Assembly: GCF_002892835.1 (NCBI RefSeq)
Contig: NZ_PJMB01000002.1
Location: 514,863 to 578,862, forward strand
DNA from: Arthrobacter sp. AFG7.2
GTDB lineage: Bacteria > Actinomycetota > Actinomycetes > Actinomycetales > Micrococcaceae
Reading direction: 5' to 3'
Length of the DNA stretch: 64,000 nt
Part shown: positions 27,068 through 35,070 of the stretch, piece after piece
Position numbering within the stretch: the first letter of the stretch is position 1
How the letters are laid out: each line of letters starts with the position of its first letter
The notes under the pieces: model-generated
Database searches by the model: none
What the model was told of the DNA's origin: nothing
The model's input: only the letters and a program-made list of their open reading frames with translations
Program-made: the position numbers and the translations under genes

Positions 27068-27541
27068 ATGGGCCTGAGCGAGCACCGCTATGAGCTGACG
27101 GTCAGGTGGACCGGCAATACGGGTGAGGGAACGGCGTCCTACCGTGGCTACACACGGGACCACGACATCATAATCCCCGGGCTGCCAATCCTCAGGGGCT
27201 CAGCAGACCCTACATTCCATGGCGACAGGGAACGGTACAACCCCGAGCAGCTGCTCCTGGCGGCGTTGGCCCAGTGCCACATGCTCTCGTTCCTGCACGT
27301 GGCGGTAAAGCACGGTGTGGTGGTCACGGACTACGCTGACGAGGCCTCCGGCCTGCTGAAGCTGAACCGGGACGGCAGCGGCCAGTTCGAACACGTGACG
27401 CTGCGTCCCCGGGTGGCGGTGGCCGATCCGGCCCATGTGGAACTGTCAGCCCGGCTGCACCACGAGGCGAACCAGGTATGCTTCATCGCCCGCAGCGTGA
27501 ACTTTCCGGTTGAGCACGAACCGGAAACAGTGGTGGCCTAG
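27068..27541 (+). CDS. OsmC/Ohr-family peroxiredoxin-like protein
   Basis: OsmC-fold proteins reduce hydroperoxides through two cysteines. The 157 residues contain one Cys in LAALAQCHMLSFLHV and one in NQVCFIARSVNFPV, the two standard positions, together with the RYNPEQLLLAALA segment. The start is ATG 27068, 7 nt after the pepN stop codon, so it is probably translated from the pepN transcript. Its TAG stop overlaps the stop of the convergent epimerase gene inside one CTAG. Confidence 0.92.
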   Translation: MGLSEHRYELTVRWTGNTGEGTASYRGYTRDHDIIIPGLPILRGSADPTFHGDRERYNPEQLLLAALAQCHMLSFLHVAVKHGVVVTDYADEASGLLKLNRDGSGQFEHVTLRPRVAVADPAHVELSARLHHEANQVCFIARSVNFPVEHEPETVVA

Positions 27542-28524
27542 GCTGCGAGGCTGCTGACCAGCCGCGCCTCGGTCTCCGGAGTGAGTCCTGCCTTCCGGGG
27601 CCGGTGCAGTCCGCGCCGGCGCTCGTCCGCCAGCGTGTCCTGGAGTGTTTCCTGCCAGGGCCTGAGCTGCAGTCCGGCACTGCGTGCCGCGCTGTTGCTC
27701 CGTGCCATGAAACCATCGTGCCCGGGCGGGAGCCAGAGGGGCAGCGAGTCCGGCCCGGCCCAGTAGGCGACTCCCTGGTCCGTGAGCCAGTCCTCCTGGG
27801 CGGCAAGGACCTCGCCCTCGAAGCCGGCGGCGTCCCGGGCGGCAGCGAGGTACTGTCCAAAGGCAGCCTGATCCCCCACTGCGTTGACGGCACCGGTGAG
27901 GCCCTGCTCTGCAGCCAGCAGGATCCAGGCGGCAAGGTCGCGGACGTCGATGACCTGGACCGGGTGGTTGTCGATGGCGGGCACCAGGACATGCTTGCCG
28001 CCCCGTGCGAAGCGGGCGGGCCAGTAGCCGTAGCGGTCTGAGCTGTCCCCCGGTCCGGCAATCAGGCCGGCGCGGCACAGGTGGGTCCTTCCGTCCGTCG
28101 CGGCGAGGCTGGCTTGCTCAATGGCAACCTTTGATTCTCCATAGTTTTCGGCAATTGATTCCGTCCCGGGCGGCAGCGGGGGCAGAAGCTCCGCGTCCTC
28201 CGCGGCGCCGGGAACCGAGGCACCTGCATAGACGGAGCAACTGGAGACGAACGTCCAGTGGGCTGCCCGGCCGGCAAGTGCGTCCAGCGCACCCTGTGCA
28301 AGGTCCGGGTCCCGTGCTACCTCGACCACCGCATCCCACTCTCCGTGCGCGCCGGCATAGGCGCCCGCGCCACGTGAACGGTCCGCCCTCAGCCAGGAGG
28401 CGCCCGAAGGCGGAACAGCTGCGGAACCACGGGCGAGGCAGGTGACGCCGTGCCCCGCCGCTACCGCCTGGCGGGTGAATTCCGCTGACAGGAAGGCGGT
28501 TCCGCCGAGGACAAGGATGCGCAT
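27538..28524 (-). CDS. NAD-dependent epimerase/dehydratase-like extended SDR
   Basis: 328 residues of the atypical extended-SDR type. The N-terminal cofactor loop reads VLGGTAFLSAEF, where the third glycine of GxxGxxG is serine. The YxxxK pair is present in ENYGESKVAIEQ. The C-terminal half lacks recognisable nucleotide-sugar motifs, so the substrate is unknown; proteins like this are often annotated as reductases. It converges on the OsmC gene with overlapping stop codons and diverges from mscS 118 bp upstream. Confidence 0.86.
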   Translation of the reverse strand: MRILVLGGTAFLSAEFTRQAVAAGHGVTCLARGSAAVPPSGASWLRADRSRGAGAYAGAHGEWDAVVEVARDPDLAQGALDALAGRAAHWTFVSSCSVYAGASVPGAAEDAELLPPLPPGTESIAENYGESKVAIEQASLAATDGRTHLCRAGLIAGPGDSSDRYGYWPARFARGGKHVLVPAIDNHPVQVIDVRDLAAWILLAAEQGLTGAVNAVGDQAAFGQYLAAARDAAGFEGEVLAAQEDWLTDQGVAYWAGPDSLPLWLPPGHDGFMARSNSAARSAGLQLRPWQETLQDTLADERRRGLHRPRKAGLTPETEARLVSSLAA

Positions 28525-28642
28525 GTTGAGAGGCTACGGCGATAGTGTTGAAGGAGAACAGAGCCTTCCGCGCCGGGCGTAACCGGCGCCGCGGCGCCCC
28601 CTTTCCGGTGCAGCCGGAGAACAGCAGGAGTACTACCCCCTT

Positions 28643-29329
28643 ATGGTCAGCACGTTGTCGATCCTTCCATCCGCCGCCAGTGACCCGAACGGCATCAGCG
28701 TCACCGGCATCGTGATCAGCCTCGGTGTCGGCGTTACCATCTGGCTCGTGGCCACTTTTGTGATTTCCCGCATCACCAACCGCGTGGCGGCAGGAAGCAA
28801 TTTCTTCAAGAAGCCCACCTTCAAATGGGCGGCCCCGGCCTTCAGGGCGCTGGACCATGAACGGCGCGTACAGCGTGCGGAAACCATAGGTTCACTGCTG
28901 AACAGCATCGTGGGAGTGCTGGTGGTGGTCATCACCGGCATGTATGTACTGCAGAACCTGGACATCAATATCGCGCCGCTCCTGACCAGCGTCGGCATCC
29001 TGGGTGTGGCCATCGGTTTCGGCGCCCAGCAGCTCATCCGCGACTTCCTGGCAGGTATCTTCATTACCATTGAAGACCAGTTCGGCATTGGCGATGTGAT
29101 CGAAACCAGCGAAGTGGTAGGCGTGGTTGAGTCCATGGGCCTGCGCATCACCCGTGTCCGCTCCGACGACGGTGCCATCTGGTACCTGCGCAACGGAGAG
29201 ATCCTGCGGGTAGGCAACCGCTCGCAGGGCAACTACGTCCCGCTGCACGAGTCCGCGGGCGGTACCACGGACCAGAGCTCGGACCACGGCGCCGAGAATA
29301 CCAAGACCGAGCAGAAAGCCGGAGAATAG
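28643..29329 (+). CDS. MscS-family mechanosensitive ion channel, short form
   Basis: Pressure-relief channel of the inner membrane. The 228 residues have two predicted helices (about 18-40 and 85-108), the pore helix VGILGVAIGFGAQQLIRDFL with its Gly/Ala pattern, and the beta domain (FITIEDQFGIGDVIE, IWYLRNGEILRVGN). The sequence ends soon after the beta domain in a hydrophilic Gly/Ser/Glu tail, so the C-terminal alpha/beta cage of E. coli MscS is missing. It ends 2 nt before the haemoglobin gene, which indicates co-translation. Confidence 0.93.
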   Translation: MVSTLSILPSAASDPNGISVTGIVISLGVGVTIWLVATFVISRITNRVAAGSNFFKKPTFKWAAPAFRALDHERRVQRAETIGSLLNSIVGVLVVVITGMYVLQNLDINIAPLLTSVGILGVAIGFGAQQLIRDFLAGIFITIEDQFGIGDVIETSEVVGVVESMGLRITRVRSDDGAIWYLRNGEILRVGNRSQGNYVPLHESAGGTTDQSSDHGAENTKTEQKAGE

Positions 29330-29331
29330 CG

Positions 29332-29781
29332 ATGACCATTCCCATCGAGCCCCAGCGTCCGCAGCTGATGCAGAACGACCCGTTCAGCAAGCCTGGCTAC
29401 ACTGACAACTTTTATGATGCTGTGGGCGGGCACGAGACGTTCGTGAAGCTGATCGACGTCTTTTACGACGGGGTGGCCACCGATCCCCTGTTGCGGCCTA
29501 TGTATCCGGAAGAGGACCTGGCGCCTGCGAAGCGCCGCTTCCTGATGTTCCTTGAGCAGTACTGGGGCGGGCCCACCACGTATGGCGAGGAACGCGGCCA
29601 CCCCCGGCTTCGGATGCGGCACATGCCCTTCAAGGTGACTCCCGAGGCCAAGGACCGCTGGCTCTTCCACATGCGGAACGCTGTGGACGCCCTTGAACTG
29701 CCGCCCCTGTACGAGGGGACGCTCTGGGATTACATGGACCGGGCCGCGTTATCGATGATCAACAGCCCGTCCGGCGCCTGA
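29332..29781 (+). CDS. glbO: Group II truncated haemoglobin (GlbO type)
   Basis: Haem protein that binds O2, implicated in respiration and oxidant handling in mycobacteria. The 149 residues have Tyr45 (B10), Tyr58 (CD1), the proximal His97 (F8) in RLRMRHMPFKV, and Trp110 (G8) in DRWLFHM, which is the group II set. The block FLEQYWGGPTTYGEERGHPR is almost the same as in M. tuberculosis GlbO. It starts 2 nt after mscS. Confidence 0.95.
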   Translation: MTIPIEPQRPQLMQNDPFSKPGYTDNFYDAVGGHETFVKLIDVFYDGVATDPLLRPMYPEEDLAPAKRRFLMFLEQYWGGPTTYGEERGHPRLRMRHMPFKVTPEAKDRWLFHMRNAVDALELPPLYEGTLWDYMDRAALSMINSPSGA

Positions 29782-29801
29782 CCCATCCTTGCCCGGTACT
29801 G

Positions 29802-30461
29802 CTAGAGCAGCCCGGTTCCGGTCCTTGCCAGCACATGCCCGCGGGGACCGGTAAGCCGGAACCAGCGGCCGGTCCGGTACAGCTTCTGGTCGCCGTCGGC
29901 AAGGAACCCCAGCGCCAGGGCGGCAAAGGCGGCTCCCGCCGGCAGCCCTGACTCGTCAAGTTCCCTCCCCCAGACAGCAGCCCGCGCGTTGTTGACGATC
30001 AGTGCTCCCGGCTTGTCGGGTACGATGCCTGCCACCTCTGCGATGCCTGCCTCGGCTGCCTTCCGCAGCGCCGCGTCGGTGCGCGTGCCCACCAGCTCCC
30101 ATCCGCTCCTCGGAGCGCCCACCCCGGTCCAGGATTCCGTCACGGTCGACGGCGGCACGGGCAGTTCGGTATCGTCCCCGCCTGCGCGCGCGAGACGGTC
30201 CAGGACGGCGGACAACGCAACCGTTGCGTCCGTCGCGGAAGGCTCTGCCAGCGCCATGGTGCGCAGCCCGAGAATTGTCGGGGTCGACTCACCCAGGAGC
30301 CTGGGCCTCAGCACGCACACATAGGCGGCGAGAACGGAACCTGCCGCCTGAAGCCGGATGGCGCCGTCGTCAATGGCTTTTGCACGCGCAGCGAAGGTCT
30401 TCAGATCGGCAAGATCCTGGGAGTCGGCAAAACGGAAGGACGAGGTGAGGAGATCAGACAC
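29802..30461 (-). CDS. Conserved actinobacterial protein of unknown function
   Basis: I do not recognise a domain. The 219-residue protein is soluble and Ala/Leu-rich with no signal peptide or membrane helix. The N-terminal half (FAARAKAIDDGAIRLQAAG) and a strongly hydrophobic LIVNNARAAVWGREL segment look like a compact alpha/beta fold. The C-terminus (KLYRTGRWFRLTGPRGHVLAR) is basic and aromatic. The gene converges on glbO 20 nt away and diverges from the thioesterase gene, so it is a single-gene unit. Codon use fits its neighbours. Confidence 0.75.
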   Translation of the reverse strand: MSDLLTSSFRFADSQDLADLKTFAARAKAIDDGAIRLQAAGSVLAAYVCVLRPRLLGESTPTILGLRTMALAEPSATDATVALSAVLDRLARAGGDDTELPVPPSTVTESWTGVGAPRSGWELVGTRTDAALRKAAEAGIAEVAGIVPDKPGALIVNNARAAVWGRELDESGLPAGAAFAALALGFLADGDQKLYRTGRWFRLTGPRGHVLARTGTGLL

Positions 30462-30524
30462 ACCAAGAACACTACCGGCTGGGGCTTTGTTGAGCAGTGC
30501 CGGGGCGCCGTCTAGAGTCGAACC

Positions 30525-31505
30525 ATGACTGAAGCCGACGCCGGACTGCTGGCGCTCCCCAGCGAAGATCCCACATCATCGCTCATCTCACTCCTGGACC
30601 TTGGTGAGCTGGAGGGGGCTCGGACTGATGAGGACATTTTCCTGGGACCCTCCCAGCAGCAGCCCCATCACCGGGTGTTTGGCGGCCAGGTGCTTGCCCA
30701 GTCGCTGATTGCATCCATCAGGACGGTGGAGCCGGACCGCTTTGTCCATTCAATGCACGGCTATTTCCTGCGCCCGGGCGATGCGAACAAGCCCATCACC
30801 TTCGGCGTCCAGCGGCTCCGGGACGGCCGGTCCTTCTCGGCCCGCCGGGTCCACGCCTACCAGGAAGGCACGCCCATCCTGTCGATGATTGCCTCCTTCC
30901 AGGGCGAGGACGAAGGAATTGAGCACCAGTCCACGATGCCAAGCGGCATCCCGGACCCCGAGTCCCTGCCCAGTACCGCCGACCTGCTGGGCAAATTCGA
31001 CCACCCAGTGGCCCGGCACTGGGCTTATGAGCGGCCCTTTGACATCCGGCACGTTGATCCGCCGCTGTACGTCTCCGCGAAGGGCAAGCGCGAAGCGACG
31101 AACGCGGTATGGATGAAGACGTTCGGGCCGATGCCGGACAACCCTAACCTGCACCGGGCCGCCCTGGCCTACGCCAGCGACTACACCCTCCTCGAGTCCA
31201 TCCTGCGCCGTCACGGACTGAGCTGGATCACCCCTGGCATGAACGTGGCCAGCCTGGACCACGCGATGTGGTGGCACCGCCCCGCCCGGGTGGACGAATG
31301 GCTCCTCTATGTCCAGGAATCACCCAGCGCCCAGGGCGCGCGCGGGCTCGCGACAGGAAAAATCTTCAACCAGGCAGGGCAGCACGTTGCCTCCGTGGCG
31401 CAGGAGGGCATGGTCCGCGTGCCCACAGACCTCAAAAACAAAGTAGTGGGTGCGTTCCAGTCCAAGGTCATGGAGCACCAGATCCGCAAGGCTGTCCGGG
31501 ACTGA
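30525..31505 (+). CDS. tesB: Acyl-CoA thioesterase II
   Basis: Hydrolyses medium- and long-chain acyl-CoA. The 326 residues carry the two hot-dog domains of TesB: the N-terminal one with RVFGGQVLAQSL and FLRPGD, and the C-terminal one with the catalytic Asp in YASDYTLL near residue 217. The end has the typical GLATGKIFNQAGQHVASVAQEG. TTGTTG (30487) and TCTAGA (30511) with 18-nt spacing could form a promoter that yields a nearly leaderless mRNA. A terminator follows. Confidence 0.95.
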   Translation: MTEADAGLLALPSEDPTSSLISLLDLGELEGARTDEDIFLGPSQQQPHHRVFGGQVLAQSLIASIRTVEPDRFVHSMHGYFLRPGDANKPITFGVQRLRDGRSFSARRVHAYQEGTPILSMIASFQGEDEGIEHQSTMPSGIPDPESLPSTADLLGKFDHPVARHWAYERPFDIRHVDPPLYVSAKGKREATNAVWMKTFGPMPDNPNLHRAALAYASDYTLLESILRRHGLSWITPGMNVASLDHAMWWHRPARVDEWLLYVQESPSAQGARGLATGKIFNQAGQHVASVAQEGMVRVPTDLKNKVVGAFQSKVMEHQIRKAVRD

Positions 31506-31532
31506 CCGGAAATCCCGCATGCCTTCAAGCGC

Positions 31533-31569
31533 AGAACAGGCCGGCACCCAGTGGGTGCCGGCCTGTTCT
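31533..31569 (+). terminator. Terminator between tesB and ettA
   Basis: AGAACAGGCCGGCACCC pairs perfectly with GGGTGCCGGCCTGTTCT across a 3-nt loop, followed by TT. It lies between two convergent genes and can act both ways. Confidence 0.85.
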
Positions 31570-31615
31570 TTACCGTTCCTGATGTGCTGCCCCGGTTCCT
31601 GGCCGGGGGTGCATA

Positions 31616-33298
31616 TCAGTCGCGGGTGAGGCGGCGGTGCGTTACACGGTGCGGCTTGGCAGCATCCGGGCCCAGGCGTTCCACCTTGTTCTCCTCGTAG
31701 GATTCGAAGTTACCCTCGAACCAGTACCACTTGGAGGGGTTTTCCTCGTCGCCTTCATAGGCCAGGATGTGGGTGGCCACCCGGTCAAGGAACCAGCGGT
31801 CGTGCGAGACCACCACGGCGCAGCCGGGGAACTCGAGCAGCGCGTTTTCCAGGCTGCTGAGGGTTTCAACGTCCAGGTCGTTGGTGGGCTCATCGAGGAG
31901 CAGGAGGTTTCCGCCCTGCTTGAGGGTCAGCGCGAGGTTGAGGCGGTTGCGCTCACCACCGGAGAGCACCCCGGCCTTCTTCTGCTGGTCCGGACCCTTG
32001 AAGCCGAAGGCCGCAACGTAGGCGCGGGAGGGCATTTCGACGTGGCCAACCTGGATGAAGTCGAGTCCGTCCGAGACGACTTCCCACAGGGTCTTGTTGG
32101 GATCGATGCCGCCGCGGCTCTGGTCCGCGTAGGAGATCTTGACGGAATCGCCGATCTTCAGGTCGCCGCCGTCGAGCGGTTCCAGCCCAACGATGGTCTT
32201 GAAGAGCGTGGTCTTGCCGACGCCGTTGGGGCCAATGACACCGACGATGCCGTTGCGGGGCAGGCTGAAGGACAGGCCGTCGATCAGGGTGCGGTCCTCG
32301 AAGCCCTTCTGGAGGTTCTTGGCTTCCAGCACCAGGCCGCCCAGGCGGGGTCCCGGCGGAATCTGGATTTCTTCGAAGTCCAGCTTCCGGGTACGGTCCG
32401 CCTCCGCGGCCATTTCCTCGTAGCGGGCCAGGCGGGCCTTGGACTTGGTCTGGCGGCCCTTGGCGTTGGAGCGGACCCACTCCAGTTCCTCGCTCAGGCG
32501 CTTGGCCTGCTTGGCGTCCTTCTTACCCTGAATTTCCAGGCGGGCGCGCTTCTTCTCCAAGTAGGTGGAGTAGTTGCCTTCGTAGGGGTACAGGTGGCCG
32601 CGGTCCACTTCGGCGATCCATTCGGCCACGTGGTCCAGGAAGTACCTGTCGTGGGTGACGGCGAGGACGGCGCCTGCGTAAGAGGACAGGTGCTGCTCAA
32701 GCCACAGTACGCTCTCCGCGTCCAGGTGGTTTGTGGGCTCGTCCAGCAGCAGCAGGTCCGGCTTCTGCAGCAGCAGTTTGCAGAGGGCCACGCGGCGGCG
32801 CTCACCACCGGAGAGGTTTGTGACGTCTGCGTCCGCCGGCGGGCAGCGCAGGGCGTCCATTGCCTGTTCCAGCTGCGAGTCCAGATCCCACGCGTCGGCA
32901 GCGTCGATGGCTTCCTGCAGCTGACCCATCTCCTCGAGGAGGGTGTCATAGTCAGCGTCGGGGCTGGCCATTTCCTCTGAGATCTCGTTGAAGCGCTGGA
33001 TCTTGCCGTAGATCTCGCCAACGCCTTCCTGGACGTTGCCCAGGACAGTCTTTTCTTCGTTGAGCGGGGGCTCCTGCAGCAGGATGCCGACGCTGTAGCC
33101 GGGGCTCAGCCGGGCCTCGCCGTTGGAGGGGGTGTCCAGTCCGGCCATGATCTTGAGGATGGTGGACTTACCGGCACCGTTCGGGCCCACGACGCCGATC
33201 TTGGCGCCCGGGAAGAAGGACATGCTTACGTCGTCAAGAATGAGTTTTTCGCCAACGGCTTTGCGGGCCTTGGTCATTGTGTAGATAAATTCCGCCAT
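31616..33298 (-). CDS. ettA: Energy-dependent translational throttle protein (ABC-F ATPase)
   Basis: Soluble ABC-F protein that binds the ribosomal E site and links translation to the ATP/ADP ratio. 560 residues from ATG 33298, close to E. coli EttA (555). The two ATP cassettes have Walker A GPNGAGKS and GPNGVGKT, signatures LSGGERRRVAL and LSGGERNRLNLAL, and LLLLDEPTNHLD / LLLLDEPTNDLD. The linker holds the basic LEWVRSNAKGRQTKSKARL arm. An in-frame ATG 12 codons upstream lacks a ribosome site. Confidence 0.97.
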   Translation of the reverse strand: MAEFIYTMTKARKAVGEKLILDDVSMSFFPGAKIGVVGPNGAGKSTILKIMAGLDTPSNGEARLSPGYSVGILLQEPPLNEEKTVLGNVQEGVGEIYGKIQRFNEISEEMASPDADYDTLLEEMGQLQEAIDAADAWDLDSQLEQAMDALRCPPADADVTNLSGGERRRVALCKLLLQKPDLLLLDEPTNHLDAESVLWLEQHLSSYAGAVLAVTHDRYFLDHVAEWIAEVDRGHLYPYEGNYSTYLEKKRARLEIQGKKDAKQAKRLSEELEWVRSNAKGRQTKSKARLARYEEMAAEADRTRKLDFEEIQIPPGPRLGGLVLEAKNLQKGFEDRTLIDGLSFSLPRNGIVGVIGPNGVGKTTLFKTIVGLEPLDGGDLKIGDSVKISYADQSRGGIDPNKTLWEVVSDGLDFIQVGHVEMPSRAYVAAFGFKGPDQQKKAGVLSGGERNRLNLALTLKQGGNLLLLDEPTNDLDVETLSSLENALLEFPGCAVVVSHDRWFLDRVATHILAYEGDEENPSKWYWFEGNFESYEENKVERLGPDAAKPHRVTHRRLTRD

Positions 33299-33350
33299 GG
33301 TTCCAAATCTAGTGGGTTGGCAGGCATATCTCACATTCGGTGCAGGAAGG

Positions 33351-34022
33351 TCAGGAGCCTACAAAGCACTTGCCGCTGGCAAGGACGGGCAGGACTGTCA
33401 CCGCCACGGCACCCTCGCGGACCTGGCCGATGACGCAGTCGCTTCCCTGCCGTACCGCGGCCTCGACGGCATCGGCTTCCAGGCCGGTGGGGGTCCGGCT
33501 CTGGGACACCTCCAGTACTCCTGGCGCGATTCCAGCTCCGGTGAGGGCGTCGCTTACCTGGACGGTGGCAGGCTTGGGGCTGCCGGCTGCCAGTCTGCCC
33601 AGCGCGTCTGTGACGGTCTGTTTGACTGTTTCCGTGGCTGCGGCCTGGGCGGCCGGCTGGCTGGCGGAACCGTCCCCGGGCGCTGCGGATCCGCCAGAAG
33701 TGTCTGCAAGCGGGCCTGCAGCCGCTGGTCCCGTCGTCCCGTTGCCGGTTTTGGAGCGGGCAGCGGCTGAGCCCTCAACCGAGGGCGCTGCAGGTGCCGG
33801 TTCTGCCGGTCCCTGCTGGCTGCCGGACTGCGTCCCAATCCCCGACTGCGTCACGCCCGTGCAGCCCGACAAGGCGACGGCAAGGACCGGGGCGGCAATT
33901 GCAGCCAGTAAGCGGTGTGCGGTTGGCCGCAGCGGCAAGGTCCCAGCCTCGCTCGAGGCCGGGCGGCTATCCGGTGAGGTACCGGTGCTGACAGTCTGCC
34001 GGTGCTCAGGGGTATGCCGCAT
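33351..34022 (-). CDS. Putative lipoprotein, DUF6993-like C-terminal domain
   Basis: Function unknown. From ATG 34022 the 223-residue protein has an unusually long, hydrophilic N-terminus (about 36 residues), a hydrophobic stretch LLAAIAAPVLAVALSGC and a lipobox cysteine at residue 54. After a Gly/Ser/Pro/Ala linker comes a ~100-residue domain ending CVIGQVREGAVAVTVLPV and GKCFVGS, with a likely disulfide. I recall domains like this as DUF6993 in Arthrobacter lipoproteins, which is from memory and not checked. A longer ORF to 34211 overlaps ssb and is unlikely. The gene follows ssb by 130 nt on the same strand. Confidence 0.72.
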   Translation of the reverse strand: MRHTPEHRQTVSTGTSPDSRPASSEAGTLPLRPTAHRLLAAIAAPVLAVALSGCTGVTQSGIGTQSGSQQGPAEPAPAAPSVEGSAAARSKTGNGTTGPAAAGPLADTSGGSAAPGDGSASQPAAQAAATETVKQTVTDALGRLAAGSPKPATVQVSDALTGAGIAPGVLEVSQSRTPTGLEADAVEAAVRQGSDCVIGQVREGAVAVTVLPVLASGKCFVGS

Positions 34023-34152
34023 GCAGTCATTCTGCCACGGGCTTTGCATGCTCCAGGCAACCGTGACGGGCAGGGCGCGGCCGGGGGTGCCGCATCCTGC
34101 CCGCCAGGGAATCTGGTGAATCCTTGATGGAAGGACGTTGACAAGGGAAGGT

Positions 34153-34716
34153 CTAGGCGCCGGTCCCGGCGAGTTCCCCCGTTTCGAGATCGAGGGAAAC
34201 CAGGTCCCCATTGTTGTCCTCGATGTACGCGGCGGCAGGATCGCCGTCCCCGGTTAGATCTTCTTCGGCGTCCTCAGGTTCGTCGAAGGCCCCCTCCGTG
34301 CCGGGTCGGGGACCGCCGTCAAAGGATGGATCCTGCTCCACCAGCGAAAGGATCGGCTTGGAGGAGGACCGGATGAAGTTGGCAGACCCCCAGCTCAGGT
34401 CATGGCCCACGGCGTCAGCGTCGATGATGTTCGAGTGGAAAACCTTGCCGTCTTTTTCCCACGTCCGGATCTTCAGCTTGCCAACAACGATGACGGGCTG
34501 GCCTTTCCTGATGCTGCAGCCCATGCTCCCTGCCAGCTGGCGGTAGCCCTGCACTGTGAACCAGTTCGTGTGGCCGTCCGCCCAGGTACCCGACTCCTTG
34601 TCGTAGCGGCGGGAAGTGGAGCCGATCCGGAAAGAGGCGGTGGCCACTCCCCCCGGCGTGGTGGAGCTCCTGGTCTCGGTGGCAACAAACCCCCGGATCG
34701 TAATGGTGTCGCTCAT
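34153..34716 (-). CDS. ssb: Single-stranded DNA-binding protein
   Basis: OB-fold protein that coats single-stranded DNA. The 187 residues start MSDTITIRGFVATE and hold the core NWFTVQGYRQLAGS, GQPVIVVGKLKIRTWEKDG and the ADAVGHDLSWG segment. The C-terminal half is acidic (DEPEDAEEDLTGDGDP) but does not end in the DDDIPF-like tip used for partner binding; it ends ETGELAGTGA. No rpsF or rpsR neighbours are present, so this looks like a second, divergent SSB and not the replicative one at the ribosomal locus. Start ATG 34716; the in-frame upstream extension lacks SSB similarity. Confidence 0.9.
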   Translation of the reverse strand: MSDTITIRGFVATETRSSTTPGGVATASFRIGSTSRRYDKESGTWADGHTNWFTVQGYRQLAGSMGCSIRKGQPVIVVGKLKIRTWEKDGKVFHSNIIDADAVGHDLSWGSANFIRSSSKPILSLVEQDPSFDGGPRPGTEGAFDEPEDAEEDLTGDGDPAAAYIEDNNGDLVSLDLETGELAGTGA

Positions 34717-34930
34717 CTTTTCCGTCCTGTCTTCTGAGTGATGCCCTTTGCGGGCACCATCAGCTTCGCCCAAGCCGGACTTCTGCAGGAGGCTCTCCTT
34801 TATCTATGTGCACAACCCTGTCCTGCGCGTGGTTGTGGAGGAAGAGTGGAGCCTGCCACGCCGCTGACGGCTCAGGCACGTCCGGCAATGTAAACTTTTT
34901 GAGGCACCGGGCTTCGCAGCCGATGCCTTT

Positions 34931-35003
34931 GCCTCAGTAGCTCAGGGGATAGAGCAGCGGCCTTCTAATCCGCCGGTCGGGGGTTCGATTCCCTCCTGGG
35001 GCA
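34931..35003 (+). tRNA. tRNA-Arg (anticodon TCT)
   Basis: Acceptor GCCTCAG/CTGGGGC, D-arm TAGCTCAGGGGATAGA, anticodon loop with TCT in GCGGCCTTCTAATCCGC, T-arm GGGGGTTCGATTCCCTC and discriminator A. The next three bases are CCA (35004-35006), so the 3' end is encoded. A terminator follows after 4 nt. Confidence 0.96.
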
Positions 35004-35010
35004 CCACGCA

Positions 35011-35042
35011 GAAACACCCCGGTTCACGAACCGGGGTGTTTC
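35011..35042. terminator. Terminator between tRNA-Arg and the ROK repressor gene
   Basis: GAAACACCCCGGTTC / GAACCGGGGTGTTTC is a perfect 15-bp stem with a 2-nt loop. It lies between convergent units and works in both directions. Confidence 0.85.
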
Positions 35043-35070
35043 GCCACTTTCCGCTGTTGCCTTGGGCGGT

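Noticed and set aside
25543..27069. Minus-strand open frame of about 508 codons opposite pepN
   Set aside because: Shadow of pepN; His/Gln/Gly-rich with no family match.
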